From Streptococcus halotolerans (GTDB lineage: Bacteria; Bacillota; Bacilli; Lactobacillales; Streptococcaceae), in assembly GCF_001598035.1 (NCBI RefSeq), contig NZ_CP014835.1, positions 806,001-870,000 of the forward strand: a stretch of 64,000 nucleotides of DNA, in the 5' to 3' direction. This document shows, one piece after another, positions 46,921 to 58,079 of the stretch (positions are counted from its first letter, which is position 1; the number at the start of each line of letters is the position of its first letter). The notes beneath the pieces were generated by a model. The model had not been told where the DNA came from and searched no databases. It saw only the letters and a list, made by a program, of their open reading frames with translations. The position numbers and the translations under genes are program-made.

Positions 46921-49098
46921 GTGAAAAAAATTATCAATACAATACTAAAAGTGATGAGTACCCGCTTGGGATTTGTCCTTACCCTATTGTTTTTTTATTG
47001 GTTGAAAACCCTCTGGGCTTACAATATCGACTTTGTGCTTAACATTGAAAATTTTTATCAAACCTTTCTAACAATTATCAATCCGATTCCCGTTGGATTG
47101 CTTCTTATTGGGTTAGCACTTTACATTAAAAAAACAAGATTCTTTTACGCGATGACCTGGATTATCTATATATTATTGACCATCCTAGTCATCGCAAACG
47201 CCTTCTACTTCCGTGAATTTTCAGACTTTATTACAGTTTCTACGATGCTTGGAAGTAGTAAAGCAGCAGCTGGTTTAGGAGATTCTGCCCTTAATCTGGT
47301 TCGCATTACAGATCTTTTTTATGTGATTGACTTTATCTTATTGGGCTACCTCTTTTTCAAAAAGCTAGTTACAAGAGACGATCGTCCTTTTAATAAGAGA
47401 GCTAGTTTTGCCGTAACTGCCTTATCTGGTTTATTCTTCTCAGCTAATTTATTCTTAGCTGAGATTGACCGGCCAGAGCTTTTATCTCGTGGCTTCTCTA
47501 ACTTCTATTTAGTCAGAGCACTCGGACTTCCTGCTTTTTCTGCTTATAGTGGTAATCAAGCTTACCAGGCAGAGAAAGAGCGTAGTGGGGCTACCGCCGA
47601 AGAATTAACAGCTGTCAAAGAGTATGTCAAAGAACAATATACAGCTCCTAATCCTGATTATTATGGTATTGCCAAAGGGCGTAACGTCTTTGTCATTCAC
47701 CTAGAGAGTTTCCAACAGTTCTTGATTGACTACAAGCTAAATGTCGATGGTCAAGAACACGAGGTCACACCTTTTATCAATTCACTTTACCATTCAAAAG
47801 AAACCTTTTCTTTTTCTAATTTTTTCCATCAAGTTAAGGCTGGTAAAACATCTGATGCTGAAACCCTCATGGAAAACTCCCTATTTGGATTAAATAGTGG
47901 GTCATTTATGGTTAATTACGGTGGTGACAATACACAGTACGCTGCTCCAAATATTTTGAAGCAAAATGGCAACTATGACAGCGCCGTTTTCCATGGTAAT
48001 GTAGGTACCTTCTGGAATCGTAACAATGCCTATAAACAATGGGGATATGATTACTTCTTTGATGAATCTTATTTCCAAAAATTGACCAAAACCAATTCTT
48101 TCCAATATGGTTTAAATGATAAGCACATGTTCTCTGATTCCATTAGATATCTTGAGCACATGCAACAGCCTTTCTACACTAAATTCATTACTGTAACCAA
48201 TCACTACCCATACACCAGCTTAGCTGGCGAAGATGAGGAACAAGGATTTCCACTAGCCCAAACAGATGATGAAACCATCAATGGTTACTTCTCCACTGCT
48301 AACTACTTGGACGCTTCCTTGAAAGCTTTCTTTGAGTACTTGAAAGCTATTGGTGTTTACGATAATTCTGTTTTCATTCTGTATGGAGATCACTACGGTA
48401 TTTCTAATTCTCGGAACACAAGCCTTGCACCGTTGCTCGGTAAGGACCCTCAAACTTGGTCAGAGTATGACAATGCTATGTTACAACGTGTCCCTTACAT
48501 GATTCATATCCCTGGTATGGATAAAGGATTTATCAGTGATACCTATGGTGGTGAAGTCGACAACCTACCAACCCTTCTTCCACTACTCGGTATTGACAAT
48601 TCCAAGTATGTTCAGTTGGGACAAAATCTGCTCTCACCGGAGAATAAACAAATTGTTGCCTTCAGAACATCTGGTACCTATGTGACACCTGAGTACACTA
48701 GCTACGATGGTAAGTTATATAATACTCAAACCGGTGAACTCATCACAAATCCAGATGAATCAACTAAGGAGATAAATCAACAAATCCGTGAAGAAGTTGC
48801 CAAACAGCTTAAGATGAGCGATGCGGTCCAAACTGGCGATTTGTTACGCTTTGATGAGGACAATAATCTTAAAAAAGTTGACTCTAGCAAGATTTCCTAT
48901 ATTGACTCGCTGAAAACCATGAAGTCTCTTGAGAAAAAGCTTGGTGATAAGTCGACAAGTATCTATAGCAAACATGGTAACAAATCAACACAAGATTTCT
49001 TTAAAGCACCGAGTTATATGCAGCTAAATCCAGAAGAGACAGCTACTGCAGATTCCTCTTCAACGAGCTCTAGCTCAGAAGAAGCCGAAAAAGAATAA
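46921..49098 (+). CDS. ltaS: Lipoteichoic acid synthase
   Basis: This 725-residue membrane enzyme polymerises glycerol phosphate from phosphatidylglycerol onto the LTA glycolipid anchor. Five N-terminal helices (about 12-205) precede an extracellular sulfatase-fold domain. Visible active-site parts are FVIHLESFQQF (metal Glu), KTSDAETLMENS (threonine nucleophile), TVTNHYPYT and LYGDHYGIS. A polar Ser/Glu-rich tail ends the protein. The start is GTG at 46921 with AAGGA rather far upstream (12 bases). It is a different branch from the GacH-like enzyme at 11559. Confidence 0.96.
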   Translation: MKKIINTILKVMSTRLGFVLTLLFFYWLKTLWAYNIDFVLNIENFYQTFLTIINPIPVGLLLIGLALYIKKTRFFYAMTWIIYILLTILVIANAFYFREFSDFITVSTMLGSSKAAAGLGDSALNLVRITDLFYVIDFILLGYLFFKKLVTRDDRPFNKRASFAVTALSGLFFSANLFLAEIDRPELLSRGFSNFYLVRALGLPAFSAYSGNQAYQAEKERSGATAEELTAVKEYVKEQYTAPNPDYYGIAKGRNVFVIHLESFQQFLIDYKLNVDGQEHEVTPFINSLYHSKETFSFSNFFHQVKAGKTSDAETLMENSLFGLNSGSFMVNYGGDNTQYAAPNILKQNGNYDSAVFHGNVGTFWNRNNAYKQWGYDYFFDESYFQKLTKTNSFQYGLNDKHMFSDSIRYLEHMQQPFYTKFITVTNHYPYTSLAGEDEEQGFPLAQTDDETINGYFSTANYLDASLKAFFEYLKAIGVYDNSVFILYGDHYGISNSRNTSLAPLLGKDPQTWSEYDNAMLQRVPYMIHIPGMDKGFISDTYGGEVDNLPTLLPLLGIDNSKYVQLGQNLLSPENKQIVAFRTSGTYVTPEYTSYDGKLYNTQTGELITNPDESTKEINQQIREEVAKQLKMSDAVQTGDLLRFDEDNNLKKVDSSKISYIDSLKTMKSLEKKLGDKSTSIYSKHGNKSTQDFFKAPSYMQLNPEETATADSSSTSSSSEEAEKE

Positions 49099-49124
49099 AA
49101 AGAACTTCACTTGAAGTTCTTTTT
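49097..49124 (+). terminator. Terminator of ltaS
   Basis: AAAAAGAACTTC and GAAGTTCTTTTT form a perfect stem that overlaps the stop codon. A further T-run follows. Confidence 0.85.
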
Positions 49125-49296
49125 ATTCTTTTTTTAAGGGATAGCTGAATGCAATCCATTGTAGTATCTTCAAATGGATTAGCTTTATAAAGACCGACTA
49201 GTATCTTAAACAAAATGTTTTAAATCATAAACATATTACTATGATGACACTTTTACCTAATAGTTTTGATAAGTCCATCCTTTTGGATAATCTCAT

Positions 49297-49680
49297 TTAA
49301 AGGTCGCGATTTTCTACTAAACGGATATTATAAATCAAGTCGTCTCGAAGAATGCTTTTAACGCGGCATTGGTCATCGATGTAAGCCAAAATATCCCCAA
49401 TCATCTTATCATCTAAATTATGATTAATACTTATAAGCACGTTAAAGTGACCGTCGTCATAAGATGAATCAACCAGGCTGGCTACTACCGTCTCTTGATG
49501 AAAACGAGCAAAATATCCTTGGACACACATGGTCACACATGAAGCTAGTGCAATATTAACTAAGCTCATCGGAGTCTCACCATCTTTAGGGAAACCAAAG
49601 AGCTCAATAGGTGCACCGTAGCCTTCTGATACTGAATGATAGAGCTTATCGCCTTTTACTTTAGTTTGGTAACTTGCCAT
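49297..49680 (-). CDS. OsmC/Ohr family peroxide-reducing protein
   Basis: The 127-residue OsmC-fold protein has PMSLVNIALASCVTMCVQGY, giving Cys48 and Cys52, and a second region with DDQCRVKSIL (Cys105). The C48/C105 pair fits the thiol peroxidase-type dyad. The start is ATG at 49680, two bases after the cytidine deaminase gene. Confidence 0.88.
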   Translation of the reverse strand: MASYQTKVKGDKLYHSVSEGYGAPIELFGFPKDGETPMSLVNIALASCVTMCVQGYFARFHQETVVASLVDSSYDDGHFNVLISINHNLDDKMIGDILAYIDDQCRVKSILRDDLIYNIRLVENRDL

Positions 49681-49681
49681 G

Positions 49682-50134
49682 CTAATGATCCTCTTGATTT
49701 TCTTCCCATTGCACTTGTCTTTCAGTTCCCCACCACAAGGGCATTAGTTCCTCTAAAGTCACTATCGCTCTTGTCTCAAAATCAACCATGATTTCGGTGT
49801 TACTATTTTCTAAAGAACACTGCATTAAAAATTCTCTACATGCGCCACATGGCATCCCACTTGAGCCACCATAGGGCGGCTTGTCACGAAAAGCCAAAAT
49901 ACGTTTGACGATGACCTGTCCTGATTCTTGGTACATGTTAAACATCGCTGCTCGTTCAGCACATAAATGAAAAACTCCTGAAGTTGCTTCCAAACAAAAG
50001 CCAGTATAGATTTTGCCATCTGCTCCTTCTATCGCCGCAACCACATGATTGGCATAGACAAAGTCAGATAATTCTCTTGGTTTGTATAAGTCCTTGGCAG
50101 ATTTATATAGTTCATCCCAAATGTCCATATCCAT
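49682..50134 (-). CDS. Cytidine deaminase-family protein
   Basis: The roughly 150-residue zinc hydrolase has HLCAERAA (Cys58 zinc ligand, Glu60 catalytic) and MPCGACREF (Cys96, Cys99). It probably deaminates cytidine/deoxycytidine for salvage. The C-terminal part (WWGTERQVQWEENQEDH) differs from classic Cdd, so another nucleoside-like substrate is possible. A TTG lies just upstream, but the ATG at 50134 follows AAAGGGG. It probably shares a transcript with osmC. Confidence 0.87.
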   Translation of the reverse strand: MDMDIWDELYKSAKDLYKPRELSDFVYANHVVAAIEGADGKIYTGFCLEATSGVFHLCAERAAMFNMYQESGQVIVKRILAFRDKPPYGGSSGMPCGACREFLMQCSLENSNTEIMVDFETRAIVTLEELMPLWWGTERQVQWEENQEDH

Positions 50135-50188
50135 CAACCCCTTTCTATTAGTTATATAGAAGTCATCATTATCCTATGATTGTAGCTA

Positions 50189-52594
50189 CTATCGAATTTC
50201 TGCCCCAAGGTTTTCAGTTAGAGCTTTTGTAATTTTCTCCATGTACTTAGCCACTTCTTCATCGGTTAAGTTATCATTAGGATTTTGGAAAGTAAGGCTG
50301 TAAGCCATGGATTTCTTACCTGTTTCAATATTGTTACCGGAATAAACGTCAAAAAGTTTGATAGCTACTAAACGTTTAATACCAGCCTTTTCAATAGCAT
50401 CAACAATTTCTTGATGGCTTGTTTCTTGATTCAATAACAAGGCCATATCACGAGAAACAGCAGGGTATTTTGTAATATCCTTAAAGACTAAATCATTTGT
50501 CAATGCTGCTTCGATAGCGGTCAAATTGAGCTCTGCCACATAAGTTTCTGGAATATCAAGATCTTCAGCCCTTTGTGGGTGCACTTGTCCGACAAAGCCA
50601 ATTGGTTCACCAGACAATACGATAGCTGCTGTACGACCTGGGTGCATATTAGGCATATTTTTTTCTGGGACATAAGTCACATCCAAATCAAGATGATCAA
50701 AAATAGTCTCAATAATGCCTTTGACATAGAAGAAATCCACCGGAGTCGCTGCTGTTTGGAAATCTTTTTCCACAACTAAACCAGACAAGGTCATGGCAAA
50801 GGTGTTAATTTCATTTGGAAGGTCTTCTTTTGGATTTCCAGTTTGTTCAAAGACTTTACCAATTTCATAAAGGGCAATATTTTTGTTCTTGCGAGCCACA
50901 TTGTAAGCAACAATATCTAACATACCTGACGTCATATTTTGACGAAGGGTAGAGCGATCGACTGTCATTGGCCACATCAACTCTGTCAAATGGCTAGGTT
51001 TAGCCGTAAAGGCTGTTGCTTTTTCAGGCGTTGTCAAGGCATAGGAAATCACTTCTGTTAAACCAGCCCCTTCAGCTAATGTTTTCACTTGACGACGCAA
51101 TTTCTGAGTAGCTGTCAAAGCGCCTGCCGTACCAGACGTTTCTGGAAGCGTTGTTGGCAATTTATCATAACCATAAATACGGGCAATTTCTTCAACCAAG
51201 TCAGCTTGAATACTGATATCCCAACGACGGCGAGGAATAGAAACAGTAAATGTTTCTGCAGATCCCGATAATTCAAAACCAAGTTTAGCAAAGACCTGTT
51301 CAATATCTGAATAGGTCAAAGCGGTTCCCAAACGAACATTGACATAGTCCAAGCTTGTGGAAACATCAACTGAATCCGTTGGTAAATCCCCTGCCTGAAC
51401 ACGCCCTGCTAAGACTGTTCCACTAGCTAATTCTTCAAGCATGGCTGCTGCAAAATCAAGCGCTTCTGTCACTGTATCATAGTTAATCCCTTTTTCAAAA
51501 CGAGATGAGCTCTCAGAGCGGAGGTTTAGACGACCTGACGTTTTACGGATGGATTTACCGTCGAAAACAGCTGCTTCAAGAACGACAGTCTTAGAAGAGT
51601 GATCAATCTCAGTATCTTTACCACCCATAATACCAGCAAGAGCAACTGGTTGATCAGCTACTGTAATAACGATATCATTAGCTGTCAAGTCACGTTCTTC
51701 ACCATCAAGCGTCACTAATTTCTCACCATCACGGGCATCACGAGCAAGGATTTGATTACCTTGAAACTTATCCAAATCAAAGGCATGCATGGGTTGTCCA
51801 AAATAGAGCAGAATGTAGTTCGTCACATCAACAACATTGTTGATGGGGCGAATTCCAGCATTCATGAGGAGGTTTTGCAGCCACTGAGGACTTGGTGCCA
51901 CTGTCACATTTTCAACCACACGGCTAGCATAAGTCATGACCTTATCAGATGCGATAGCCACATCAATAACGTCTTTCGCTGCTTTGGAAGATTCTGTCAC
52001 TGACTTCTCTGGGAAATGCACACCTTTGCCGTAAATAGCAGCCACTTCATGGGCAACACCACGCATTGAAAGGGCGTCAGCACGATTTGGAGTGATGGAA
52101 AGCTCGATGATTTCATCATCCAGATCAAGATAGGGGAAAATGCTGTCGCCTGGAACAGCATCTTCCGGAAGAATTTGAATACCTTCTGAAAATGCTTTAG
52201 GAATAACAGCTTCTGGTAATCCCAATTCTTGAAGCGAGCAAATCATTCCAAGAGATGCCATCCCACGAATGTTACCTTTTGTAATCTTATTGTTATTGGC
52301 AATACGTGCGCCCGGTAAAGCAACGATAACGTTAATCCCTGATGTAACATTTGGTGCACCACAAACAATTTGACGAGGTTCACCGTCCCCAGTATCTACT
52401 TGACATAGGTGCAAGTGCGTTTCTGGAACATCCTCACACGAGATAACGTGTCCCACCACTAATTTAGACAAGCCTTCAGCAGGTGATTCTACACCTTCAA
52501 CTTCAATACCTGTCGTTGACATTTTTTCAGCTAATTCGGAAGATGGCACATCAATGTCCACTAACTCCTTAAGCCATTTATAAGAAACTAACAT
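50189..52594 (-). CDS. pheT: Phenylalanyl-tRNA synthetase beta subunit
   Basis: The 801-residue subunit forms the alpha2-beta2 enzyme with PheS. Parts in order are a tRNA-binding EMAP-like domain (about 40-150, [20 protein letters not shown]), B3/4 editing domain, B5 domain, catalytic-like module and the C-terminal ferredoxin-like anticodon-binding domain ([18 protein letters not shown]). It lies downstream of pheS across a broken acetyltransferase gene. The 52595-52819 gap shows nothing definite. Confidence 0.97.
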   Translation of the reverse strand: MLVSYKWLKELVDIDVPSSELAEKMSTTGIEVEGVESPAEGLSKLVVGHVISCEDVPETHLHLCQVDTGDGEPRQIVCGAPNVTSGINVIVALPGARIANNNKITKGNIRGMASLGMICSLQELGLPEAVIPKAFSEGIQILPEDAVPGDSIFPYLDLDDEIIELSITPNRADALSMRGVAHEVAAIYGKGVHFPEKSVTESSKAAKDVIDVAIASDKVMTYASRVVENVTVAPSPQWLQNLLMNAGIRPINNVVDVTNYILLYFGQPMHAFDLDKFQGNQILARDARDGEKLVTLDGEERDLTANDIVITVADQPVALAGIMGGKDTEIDHSSKTVVLEAAVFDGKSIRKTSGRLNLRSESSSRFEKGINYDTVTEALDFAAAMLEELASGTVLAGRVQAGDLPTDSVDVSTSLDYVNVRLGTALTYSDIEQVFAKLGFELSGSAETFTVSIPRRRWDISIQADLVEEIARIYGYDKLPTTLPETSGTAGALTATQKLRRQVKTLAEGAGLTEVISYALTTPEKATAFTAKPSHLTELMWPMTVDRSTLRQNMTSGMLDIVAYNVARKNKNIALYEIGKVFEQTGNPKEDLPNEINTFAMTLSGLVVEKDFQTAATPVDFFYVKGIIETIFDHLDLDVTYVPEKNMPNMHPGRTAAIVLSGEPIGFVGQVHPQRAEDLDIPETYVAELNLTAIEAALTNDLVFKDITKYPAVSRDMALLLNQETSHQEIVDAIEKAGIKRLVAIKLFDVYSGNNIETGKKSMAYSLTFQNPNDNLTDEEVAKYMEKITKALTENLGAEIR

Positions 52595-52819
52595 ATTTAA
52601 ACTATTTTTGAGACCCTCTTATTTCAGAAATCCTTTGACCACTTCGTCTACTTGACTTCTTAACAGCAAGTAATGCGTCCAGTTCAAAAGATAGGGTTCT
52701 TTACTCGGTTCAATCTAACCAAGCATTCCTTTCGTTTTTGATTTTAACAGTGAAGACTTTTGGAAAGTCTGTCGTATTTGATTTCAGTATTGTCTGCTAT
52801 TGCTGCCTTAACCGGCGGC

Positions 52820-53332
52820 TTATTTCAATCGATTTCTTAATAACCAATCCATATCCACTTTGCATTCTGAGACAAGGAAAGCATGCTCTGCGAACTTTTC
52901 AAAACCATATTTAGCATAGAATTTTTGAGCCTTGAAATTATGCTCCCAAACACCTAACCAGGCCCAGTCAAAATCACCTGATTTAGCTATTTCCAGAGCC
53001 AGTTCAACTAATCTTTTACCTAAACCATACCCCTGAAAGTCTTTGAGAATGTAAATCCGTTGGATTTCAAAAGCATTATCCAACTCTTGCTCCGTCTGCT
53101 GTAACCCCTAGTTAACCTTTAGCTCGCCATCCACATAAACAAAGTGATGTTCCGATTCGTCAGGCAACAATCCTGCTTTAGAACATCTGGATGATCATCA
53201 GTGCTGAAAAAAGCTTGTGGTTATTCTTCCCTTGTATCGTGAGCCAAAGCTTTCTCTATAGGTAGTCATGGCCAGTTGGCGAAGCTTATCTACTTGATGC
53301 TATAAAATGAATTCTATTTTAATGTTAGGCAT
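52820..53332 (-). pseudogene. Broken GNAT acetyltransferase between pheS and pheT
   Basis: The start MPNIKIEFIL (ATG 53332, after AAAGGAC) is followed by an in-frame stop, then HQVDKLRQLAMTTYRESFG, frameshifts and further stops. The intact C-terminal part begins DNAFEIQRIYILKDFQGYGLG (acetyl-CoA loop GYGLGKRL) and ends at 52820. At least one nonsense change and two frameshifts separate the parts. Related streptococci carry an intact acetyltransferase gene here. Confidence 0.82.
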
Positions 53333-53419
53333 TGTCCTTTCTTGGCTAACCTAGAAAGTCACTAGACAACCAAGTAGGTTTTCTCTTGTAGCAGTTATTT
53401 CAACAAGAAATCAATACAC

Positions 53420-54466
53420 CTAGTTTTTGAATTGTTCAGAAAAACGGGTATCTCCTTGGTAGAATCCACGAATATCATTGATACCATAGCGAAGCATGGC
53501 TACACGCTCTTGACCTAAACCAAAGGCAAAACCAGAGTATTTCTCCGAATCAACGCCAGACATTTCAAGAACACTTGGATGAACCATACCTGCACCCAAA
53601 ATTTCAATCCAGCCTGTCCGCTTACAAACATTACAGCCCTCGCCTCCACACTTGAAGCAGGAAACATCAACCTCAACAGACGGTTCTGTAAATGGGAAAT
53701 AAGATGGGCGAAGACGAATCTTGCGGTCAGCACCAAACATCTTTTGACTGATTAATTCAAGTGTACCTTTGAGGTCAGCCATTGAAATATTCTCCCCAAC
53801 AACCAAACCCTCAATTTGGTGGAACTGGTGTGAGTGAGTGGCATCATCCGTATCGCGACGGAAAACACGTCCTGGAGAAATCATTTTAAGTGGTCCTTGA
53901 CTGAAGTCATGCGCATCCATCGTACGTGCTTGAACGGGACTAGTATGGGTACGCAATAAGATTTCTTCGGTAATATAGAACGTATCTTGCATATCACGAG
54001 CGGGATGATCTTTTGGCAAGTTCATACGTTCAAAATTGTAGTAATCTTTCTCAACTTCATAACCATCCACAACTTGATAGCCCATACCGATGAAAATATC
54101 TTCAATTTCCTCACTGGTTTGTGTCAAGACGTGACGGTTACCCAAGGTCATTTGACGGCCTGGCAAGGTAACATCAAGCGTTTCTGACTCTAGCTGTGCC
54201 TTGATTTTAGCTGCTTGAACAATTTCAGCTTGTTCTTCAAAAGCTTTTGTCAAGACATCACGAACTTCGTTAACTTGTTTCCCTACAACAGGTTTCAAGT
54301 CATTTGATAAATCCTTTAACCCTTTGAGTAATTCTGTCAAAGAACCTTTTTTCCCAAGAACTTGTACACGCAAGTCCTGTAATTCTTTGGAGTGATCTCC
54401 GTTCAATTCTTTCAATCTAGCCTGCGTTGAGTTTTTCAACTCTTCTAATTTAGCTTGTAAATCCAT
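53420..54466 (-). CDS. pheS: Phenylalanyl-tRNA synthetase alpha subunit
   Basis: The 348-residue catalytic subunit has an N-terminal coiled coil (about 1-90) and class II aaRS motifs: [37 protein letters not shown] (motif 2) and [17 protein letters not shown] (motif 3). It charges tRNA-Phe. An upstream Phe T-box controls the transcript. The insertion [17 protein letters not shown] holds four cysteines, possibly a zinc site, as seen in some Firmicute PheS. Confidence 0.97.
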   Translation of the reverse strand: MDLQAKLEELKNSTQARLKELNGDHSKELQDLRVQVLGKKGSLTELLKGLKDLSNDLKPVVGKQVNEVRDVLTKAFEEQAEIVQAAKIKAQLESETLDVTLPGRQMTLGNRHVLTQTSEEIEDIFIGMGYQVVDGYEVEKDYYNFERMNLPKDHPARDMQDTFYITEEILLRTHTSPVQARTMDAHDFSQGPLKMISPGRVFRRDTDDATHSHQFHQIEGLVVGENISMADLKGTLELISQKMFGADRKIRLRPSYFPFTEPSVEVDVSCFKCGGEGCNVCKRTGWIEILGAGMVHPSVLEMSGVDSEKYSGFAFGLGQERVAMLRYGINDIRGFYQGDTRFSEQFKN

Positions 54467-54734
54467 AAGTACAAATACTTTGAGCCATAAATAGCAGGAG
54501 AGAAACGCGTCTATTAGACCGCCCCAGATTAACTATTTGGGCTCTTGTTCAATTGCAGTCAAACGATGACTGTAACCAAACCTTCCTTTCATCAGTAATT
54601 CAAATACTATTCGACAATCAAACCAGACCTTGTTGACTTGAAGTGATGAACCCCAGTTCTATCGACACCAGCATTGCTCAGTCTGTTTTAATTGTCATTG
54701 CGTATCAGTGGTAAAAATGAATCCTTAAGGTAGT

Positions 54735-54928
54735 CTTCAAATACAAAAAAACGTGCCAAAACTCCCTAAACGGAGCGTTGACACGCGGTACCATCCGACT
54801 TTTATCTACTTGAGTAGACCTTAATTCATAGTCTTTAACGTGAGTGAATTCATCCTATTCCCCTTTAGAAGAGTTCCAGTCACGCTCTTCATTCCCTGGC
54901 AAGTTTCCTAAGATTACTAGTCTCACAG
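54735..54928 (-). promoter_or_regulatory. T-box riboswitch with Phe (UUC) specifier
   Basis: On the minus strand stem I is closed by GTGAG/CTCAC (54922-54926 with about 54840-54844) and has a distal GAAGAG/CTCTTC hairpin. UUC at 54846-54848 is followed by A on its 3' strand and fits the specifier codon. The conserved box GGATGGTACCGCG lies at about 54784-54797, followed by a terminator stem and T-run to about 54738. A weak TTGATA-17-TATGGG promoter precedes it. Uncharged tRNA-Phe should allow read-through to pheS. About 270 nt of unexplained sequence (54467-54734) separates it from pheS. Confidence 0.85.
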
Positions 54929-54992
54929 ACCCATATTCAATTACTAACAGTGTATCAAAAAACTGACACTTAAACAAGTACCAGTTCTCTAA

Positions 54993-55886
54993 TCAATCAC
55001 TAAATGAGTTATTAACGGTCACTTGTCCATTTCGATAGTTCAATGTAATACCTGATTGAACATTAGGGACAAAAACATTAAATTCTAAACTACCATCACT
55101 GGATTTTGCCTCAAGATGTGACCCTGATGCCAAAATATTATCACCATCGTAAACCAGAGTAACACGGTAACGAACCCGCTTGTTATTATCCAATGCGCGG
55201 CGAATTTGTGTCTCAAAATAATTTTGACCGGTCGACGCATGGCTTCTCGCTTGATTTGACCAAGCCGTTTGAACGGCAATATTTTTAGGATTACTTGCTG
55301 AAGGGTCAAAGCCTTTGATATTACCAGCAAGCGCATAGCCAATCAAATGACCTCTGTCAATGGCGTGATCGTATCCGCCAGGCAAACCATGTACCTGATG
55401 CCAACCAGCTGGTTTCCAGGAAGTCGAACCATTTCCTGTTGCTTCGCGATCGCGGTACTGACGACTTTGTTTGGAAAGCATAGCATTAGCCACAGTCGGA
55501 ACAACTTCTCCTTGAACTTGCTTTGTTTTATTATCAACATAAGGCACACTCGACACATTGGCATCCAAGTTGGTTTTATTATCGTTTATGATAAAAGCTC
55601 CCGCTCCATTCCATTTTATATTGGAACCCAATAGCTTTTTGACAGAAGGGGTTAAAACGGACTGTGCCAGTTCTTGACTCGGTGTTAACTCATTGGCACT
55701 TGACCCATTAGAACGCGCCTTCTCCTGATTTGACGCATTCGTGACAACTTGTGCCAACTGCTTTAAAGGATTATCGTCCGGAAGTTTATCATTTCCAGCA
55801 ACAAGCCCTAAAACTAAGGTGAGGATTACCGCCAAAAGCGAAATAGCTGATTTAGATGACTTTTTTGAATAATAAGGTTTTGCCAT
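54993..55886 (-). CDS. endA: EndA-type DNA/RNA non-specific endonuclease, membrane-anchored
   Basis: The 297-residue protein has an N-terminal membrane anchor (about 14-34, [19 protein letters not shown]) and a beta-beta-alpha metal nuclease domain with [10 protein letters not shown] (catalytic His) and [14 protein letters not shown] (metal Asn). EndA degrades DNA outside the cell, including during DNA uptake in pneumococcus. An in-frame ATG lies at 55901, but GGAG is placed for the ATG at 55886. It is downstream of epuA and murA in a conserved streptococcal order. Confidence 0.92.
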   Translation of the reverse strand: MAKPYYSKKSSKSAISLLAVILTLVLGLVAGNDKLPDDNPLKQLAQVVTNASNQEKARSNGSSANELTPSQELAQSVLTPSVKKLLGSNIKWNGAGAFIINDNKTNLDANVSSVPYVDNKTKQVQGEVVPTVANAMLSKQSRQYRDREATGNGSTSWKPAGWHQVHGLPGGYDHAIDRGHLIGYALAGNIKGFDPSASNPKNIAVQTAWSNQARSHASTGQNYFETQIRRALDNNKRVRYRVTLVYDGDNILASGSHLEAKSSDGSLEFNVFVPNVQSGITLNYRNGQVTVNNSFSD

Positions 55887-55919
55887 AAGACTCCATTTCA
55901 TGAAAAAAGTAGGACAAGC

Positions 55920-56108
55920 CTACTTTATCTTAAATTTAGCAATCAACTCTTGCCATTTATCCAGTGATAGAATTGAGAAAGCATCTTTACCGTCACCAAT
56001 GACACCGTAACCAATAACCAAGCCTAACGCTAAGAATAGTAAACATAAGGCTCCAATGACAATGATAAATAAATACTGTCTTAACACATATAAAATACGT
56101 TGTTTCAT
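55920..56108 (-). CDS. epuA: EpuA-family small membrane protein
   Basis: The 62-residue protein has one membrane helix (about 13-36) and SLDKWQELIAKFKIK at the end. This family is often labelled an RNA polymerase beta-associated protein. It lies one base after murA and 33 bp before endA, the usual murA-epuA-endA order. Function is not established. Confidence 0.87.
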   Translation of the reverse strand: MKQRILYVLRQYLFIIVIGALCLLFLALGLVIGYGVIGDGKDAFSILSLDKWQELIAKFKIK

Positions 56109-56109
56109 C

Positions 56110-57378
56110 TTAATCCTCTGAAATGCGACGAATGTTAGCGCCTAACTTAGCTAATTTAGCATGGAACTGATAATAACCACGGTCTAAATGAGTTAGTTTT
56201 CCAACGGTTGTCGTTCCCTTAGCAACCATCCCTGTCAAAATGAGGGCTGCACTAGCACGAAGATCTGTTGACATAACAGGTGCCCCTTGAAGACCTTGTC
56301 CACCATGAATCAGAGCTGTGTCTCGAAGGATTTCAGAATGAAGCCCCATACGACGCATCTCTTCTAAGTGTTGAAAACGGTTCTCAAAAACGGTCTCAAT
56401 CATTGTAGACTCACCCTTAACGGTAGCCATAAGAGCAGTGAACTGAGCCTGCATATCGGTCGGAAAACCTGGATGTGGCAATGTTTTCACTGTTACTGGT
56501 GTTAATTTAGAAACATCTGATTTAACACGAATACCAGCGGCTTCTTCGGTTACATCAACACCCATTTCCATCAATTTTGCCAAAAGGGGACGATTATGTT
56601 CCCAGACAGCATCCTTAACTAAAACATCACCGGAGGTCATGGCAGCAGCAACCATAAAAGTACCAGCTTCAATACGATCTTGAACCACCTGATGCTCTGC
56701 CCCATGCAGTTTCTCAACCCCAGTGATGGTTAAGACCTCAGTACCTGCTCCCCTAATGTTAGCTCCCATTTTATCCAGTAAAAGGGCTAAATCAACAATT
56801 TCAGGTTCACGGGCAGCATTTTCAATGACCGTCGTCCCTTCAGCTAAGGTAGCGGCCATCATCAAGTTTTGAGTGGCCCCAACTGAAGGAAAGTCCATGT
56901 AAATACGAGCGCCATGAAGTTTACCAGTTGCTGTAATATCGCCTGCTGTTTGAGTGATTTTAGCTCCCATCGCTTCAAGGCCTTTCAGGTGAAGGTCAAT
57001 TGGACGACTACCAATCGTACAACCGCCAGGCATAGACACTTTAGCATGCCCACTACGAGCAAGAATCGGTCCTAAAACAACGATTGAAGCGCGCATTTGA
57101 CTAACATATTCATAAGGTGCTTCGTCCAAAATATCACCTTGAGCATCAACGACGACAGTGTTCTTTTCTTCATCAAAATCCACTGCAATATTCAAACCTC
57201 TAACAACATTGTTCATCGTGAACACGTCTGACAGAATAGGAACATTCGTTAATGTAGTTACCCCTTCTGTCGGTAAGATTGTTGCAGCCAAAAGTGGAAG
57301 GACAGCATTTTTGGCTCCCTCAATTGTCACTTCACCTTGAAGACGGGTTTGACCACCTTCGATAATAATTTTATCCAT
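56110..57378 (-). CDS. murA: UDP-N-acetylglucosamine 1-carboxyvinyltransferase
   Basis: MurA (422 residues) catalyses the first committed step of peptidoglycan synthesis, adding enolpyruvate to UDP-GlcNAc. It has Lys23 in [11 protein letters not shown] and the active-site, fosfomycin-sensitive Cys120 in [17 protein letters not shown]. The frame opens at 57417, but the ATG at 57378 follows GGAGT and gives the family start MDKIIIEGG. Streptococci have two MurA paralogues, and this is the copy linked to the ATP synthase end. Confidence 0.96.
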   Translation of the reverse strand: MDKIIIEGGQTRLQGEVTIEGAKNAVLPLLAATILPTEGVTTLTNVPILSDVFTMNNVVRGLNIAVDFDEEKNTVVVDAQGDILDEAPYEYVSQMRASIVVLGPILARSGHAKVSMPGGCTIGSRPIDLHLKGLEAMGAKITQTAGDITATGKLHGARIYMDFPSVGATQNLMMAATLAEGTTVIENAAREPEIVDLALLLDKMGANIRGAGTEVLTITGVEKLHGAEHQVVQDRIEAGTFMVAAAMTSGDVLVKDAVWEHNRPLLAKLMEMGVDVTEEAAGIRVKSDVSKLTPVTVKTLPHPGFPTDMQAQFTALMATVKGESTMIETVFENRFQHLEEMRRMGLHSEILRDTALIHGGQGLQGAPVMSTDLRASAALILTGMVAKGTTTVGKLTHLDRGYYQFHAKLAKLGANIRRISED

Positions 57379-57420
57379 AGTTACTCCAAAGTATTGTTCA
57401 TAATCATTCAATACCAAAAT

Positions 57421-57657
57421 TTAATTTAAAATAGTTGCAAAGGCTTGACTTAATGTAATTATTTCAAGCACAAATCGGCTGGCTACATAACCAAAAACAA
57501 GACTCAATAAGACGACTAGAAGTCTAACTTGACCTATATTATCTTGATTCATTTTGAGTATTTTTGACCAGTCAACCAAATGTGTTAAAAGATGAAAGAA
57601 AATACCTATAAAAACCATATGGCTCAACAAAGCCAAAGACTCCATTACAACTTGCAT
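57421..57657 (-). CDS. DUF1146 small membrane protein
   Basis: The 78-residue protein has two membrane helices (about 5-25 and 45-68) and the TWKxLxW-like segment HLVDWSKILKMNQDN. It lies between atpC and murA, as in other streptococci. The ATG at 57657 has no ribosome site. It coincides with the start point expected from the promoter just upstream, so the mRNA may be leaderless. An alternative ATG is four codons in. Confidence 0.85.
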   Translation of the reverse strand: MQVVMESLALLSHMVFIGIFFHLLTHLVDWSKILKMNQDNIGQVRLLVVLLSLVFGYVASRFVLEIITLSQAFATILN

Positions 57658-57663
57658 AAGATT

Positions 57664-57691
57664 ATTATACCAGTTTTTTACAAATTACCAA
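57664..57691 (-). promoter_or_regulatory. Promoter of DUF1146-murA-epuA-endA
   Basis: On the minus strand TTGGTA (57686-57691), a 16-bp spacer and TATAAT (57664-57669, preceded by TGG as an extended -10) place transcription start at about 57657. Confidence 0.6.
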
Positions 57692-58079
57692 AAAAGAAAA
57701 TCACTACCCAAATACTTAAAAGCGGATCCTTATTGCTGCCTGCAAAATAATCATAATCCCACATCTGTCATGCGACACTCAAAAATGATAGGAAAGAGTC
57801 TTGGTCTCTGTAAGACATAAGACTAAGCTCTCATCTTTTTAGAGAAAAAAGCAGACATCCCATTTTACATTGAGTTTTTGAATAACTGATAACACCTTTT
57901 TTGTTTTCGAACAGCAACTTAAAAAGACCTAATGAATCTTAGCATGTAAACACCCCTCTTCTAAACAATAGCTAGGTTAACCATGTAAGCTTTGATTATC
58001 AATGTCAAAAGGTATTAACAATGTTGATTCGCTAATCCTTTTTTTGAGGTTTTTGCTTGTCTAACGAAAATGAAAAAAG
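57692..58079. other. Non-coding gap between the DUF1146 gene and atpC
   Basis: No gene or RNA is recognised in about 390 bp. The left end holds the promoter region and the right end adjoins the atp terminator. Confidence 0.4.
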
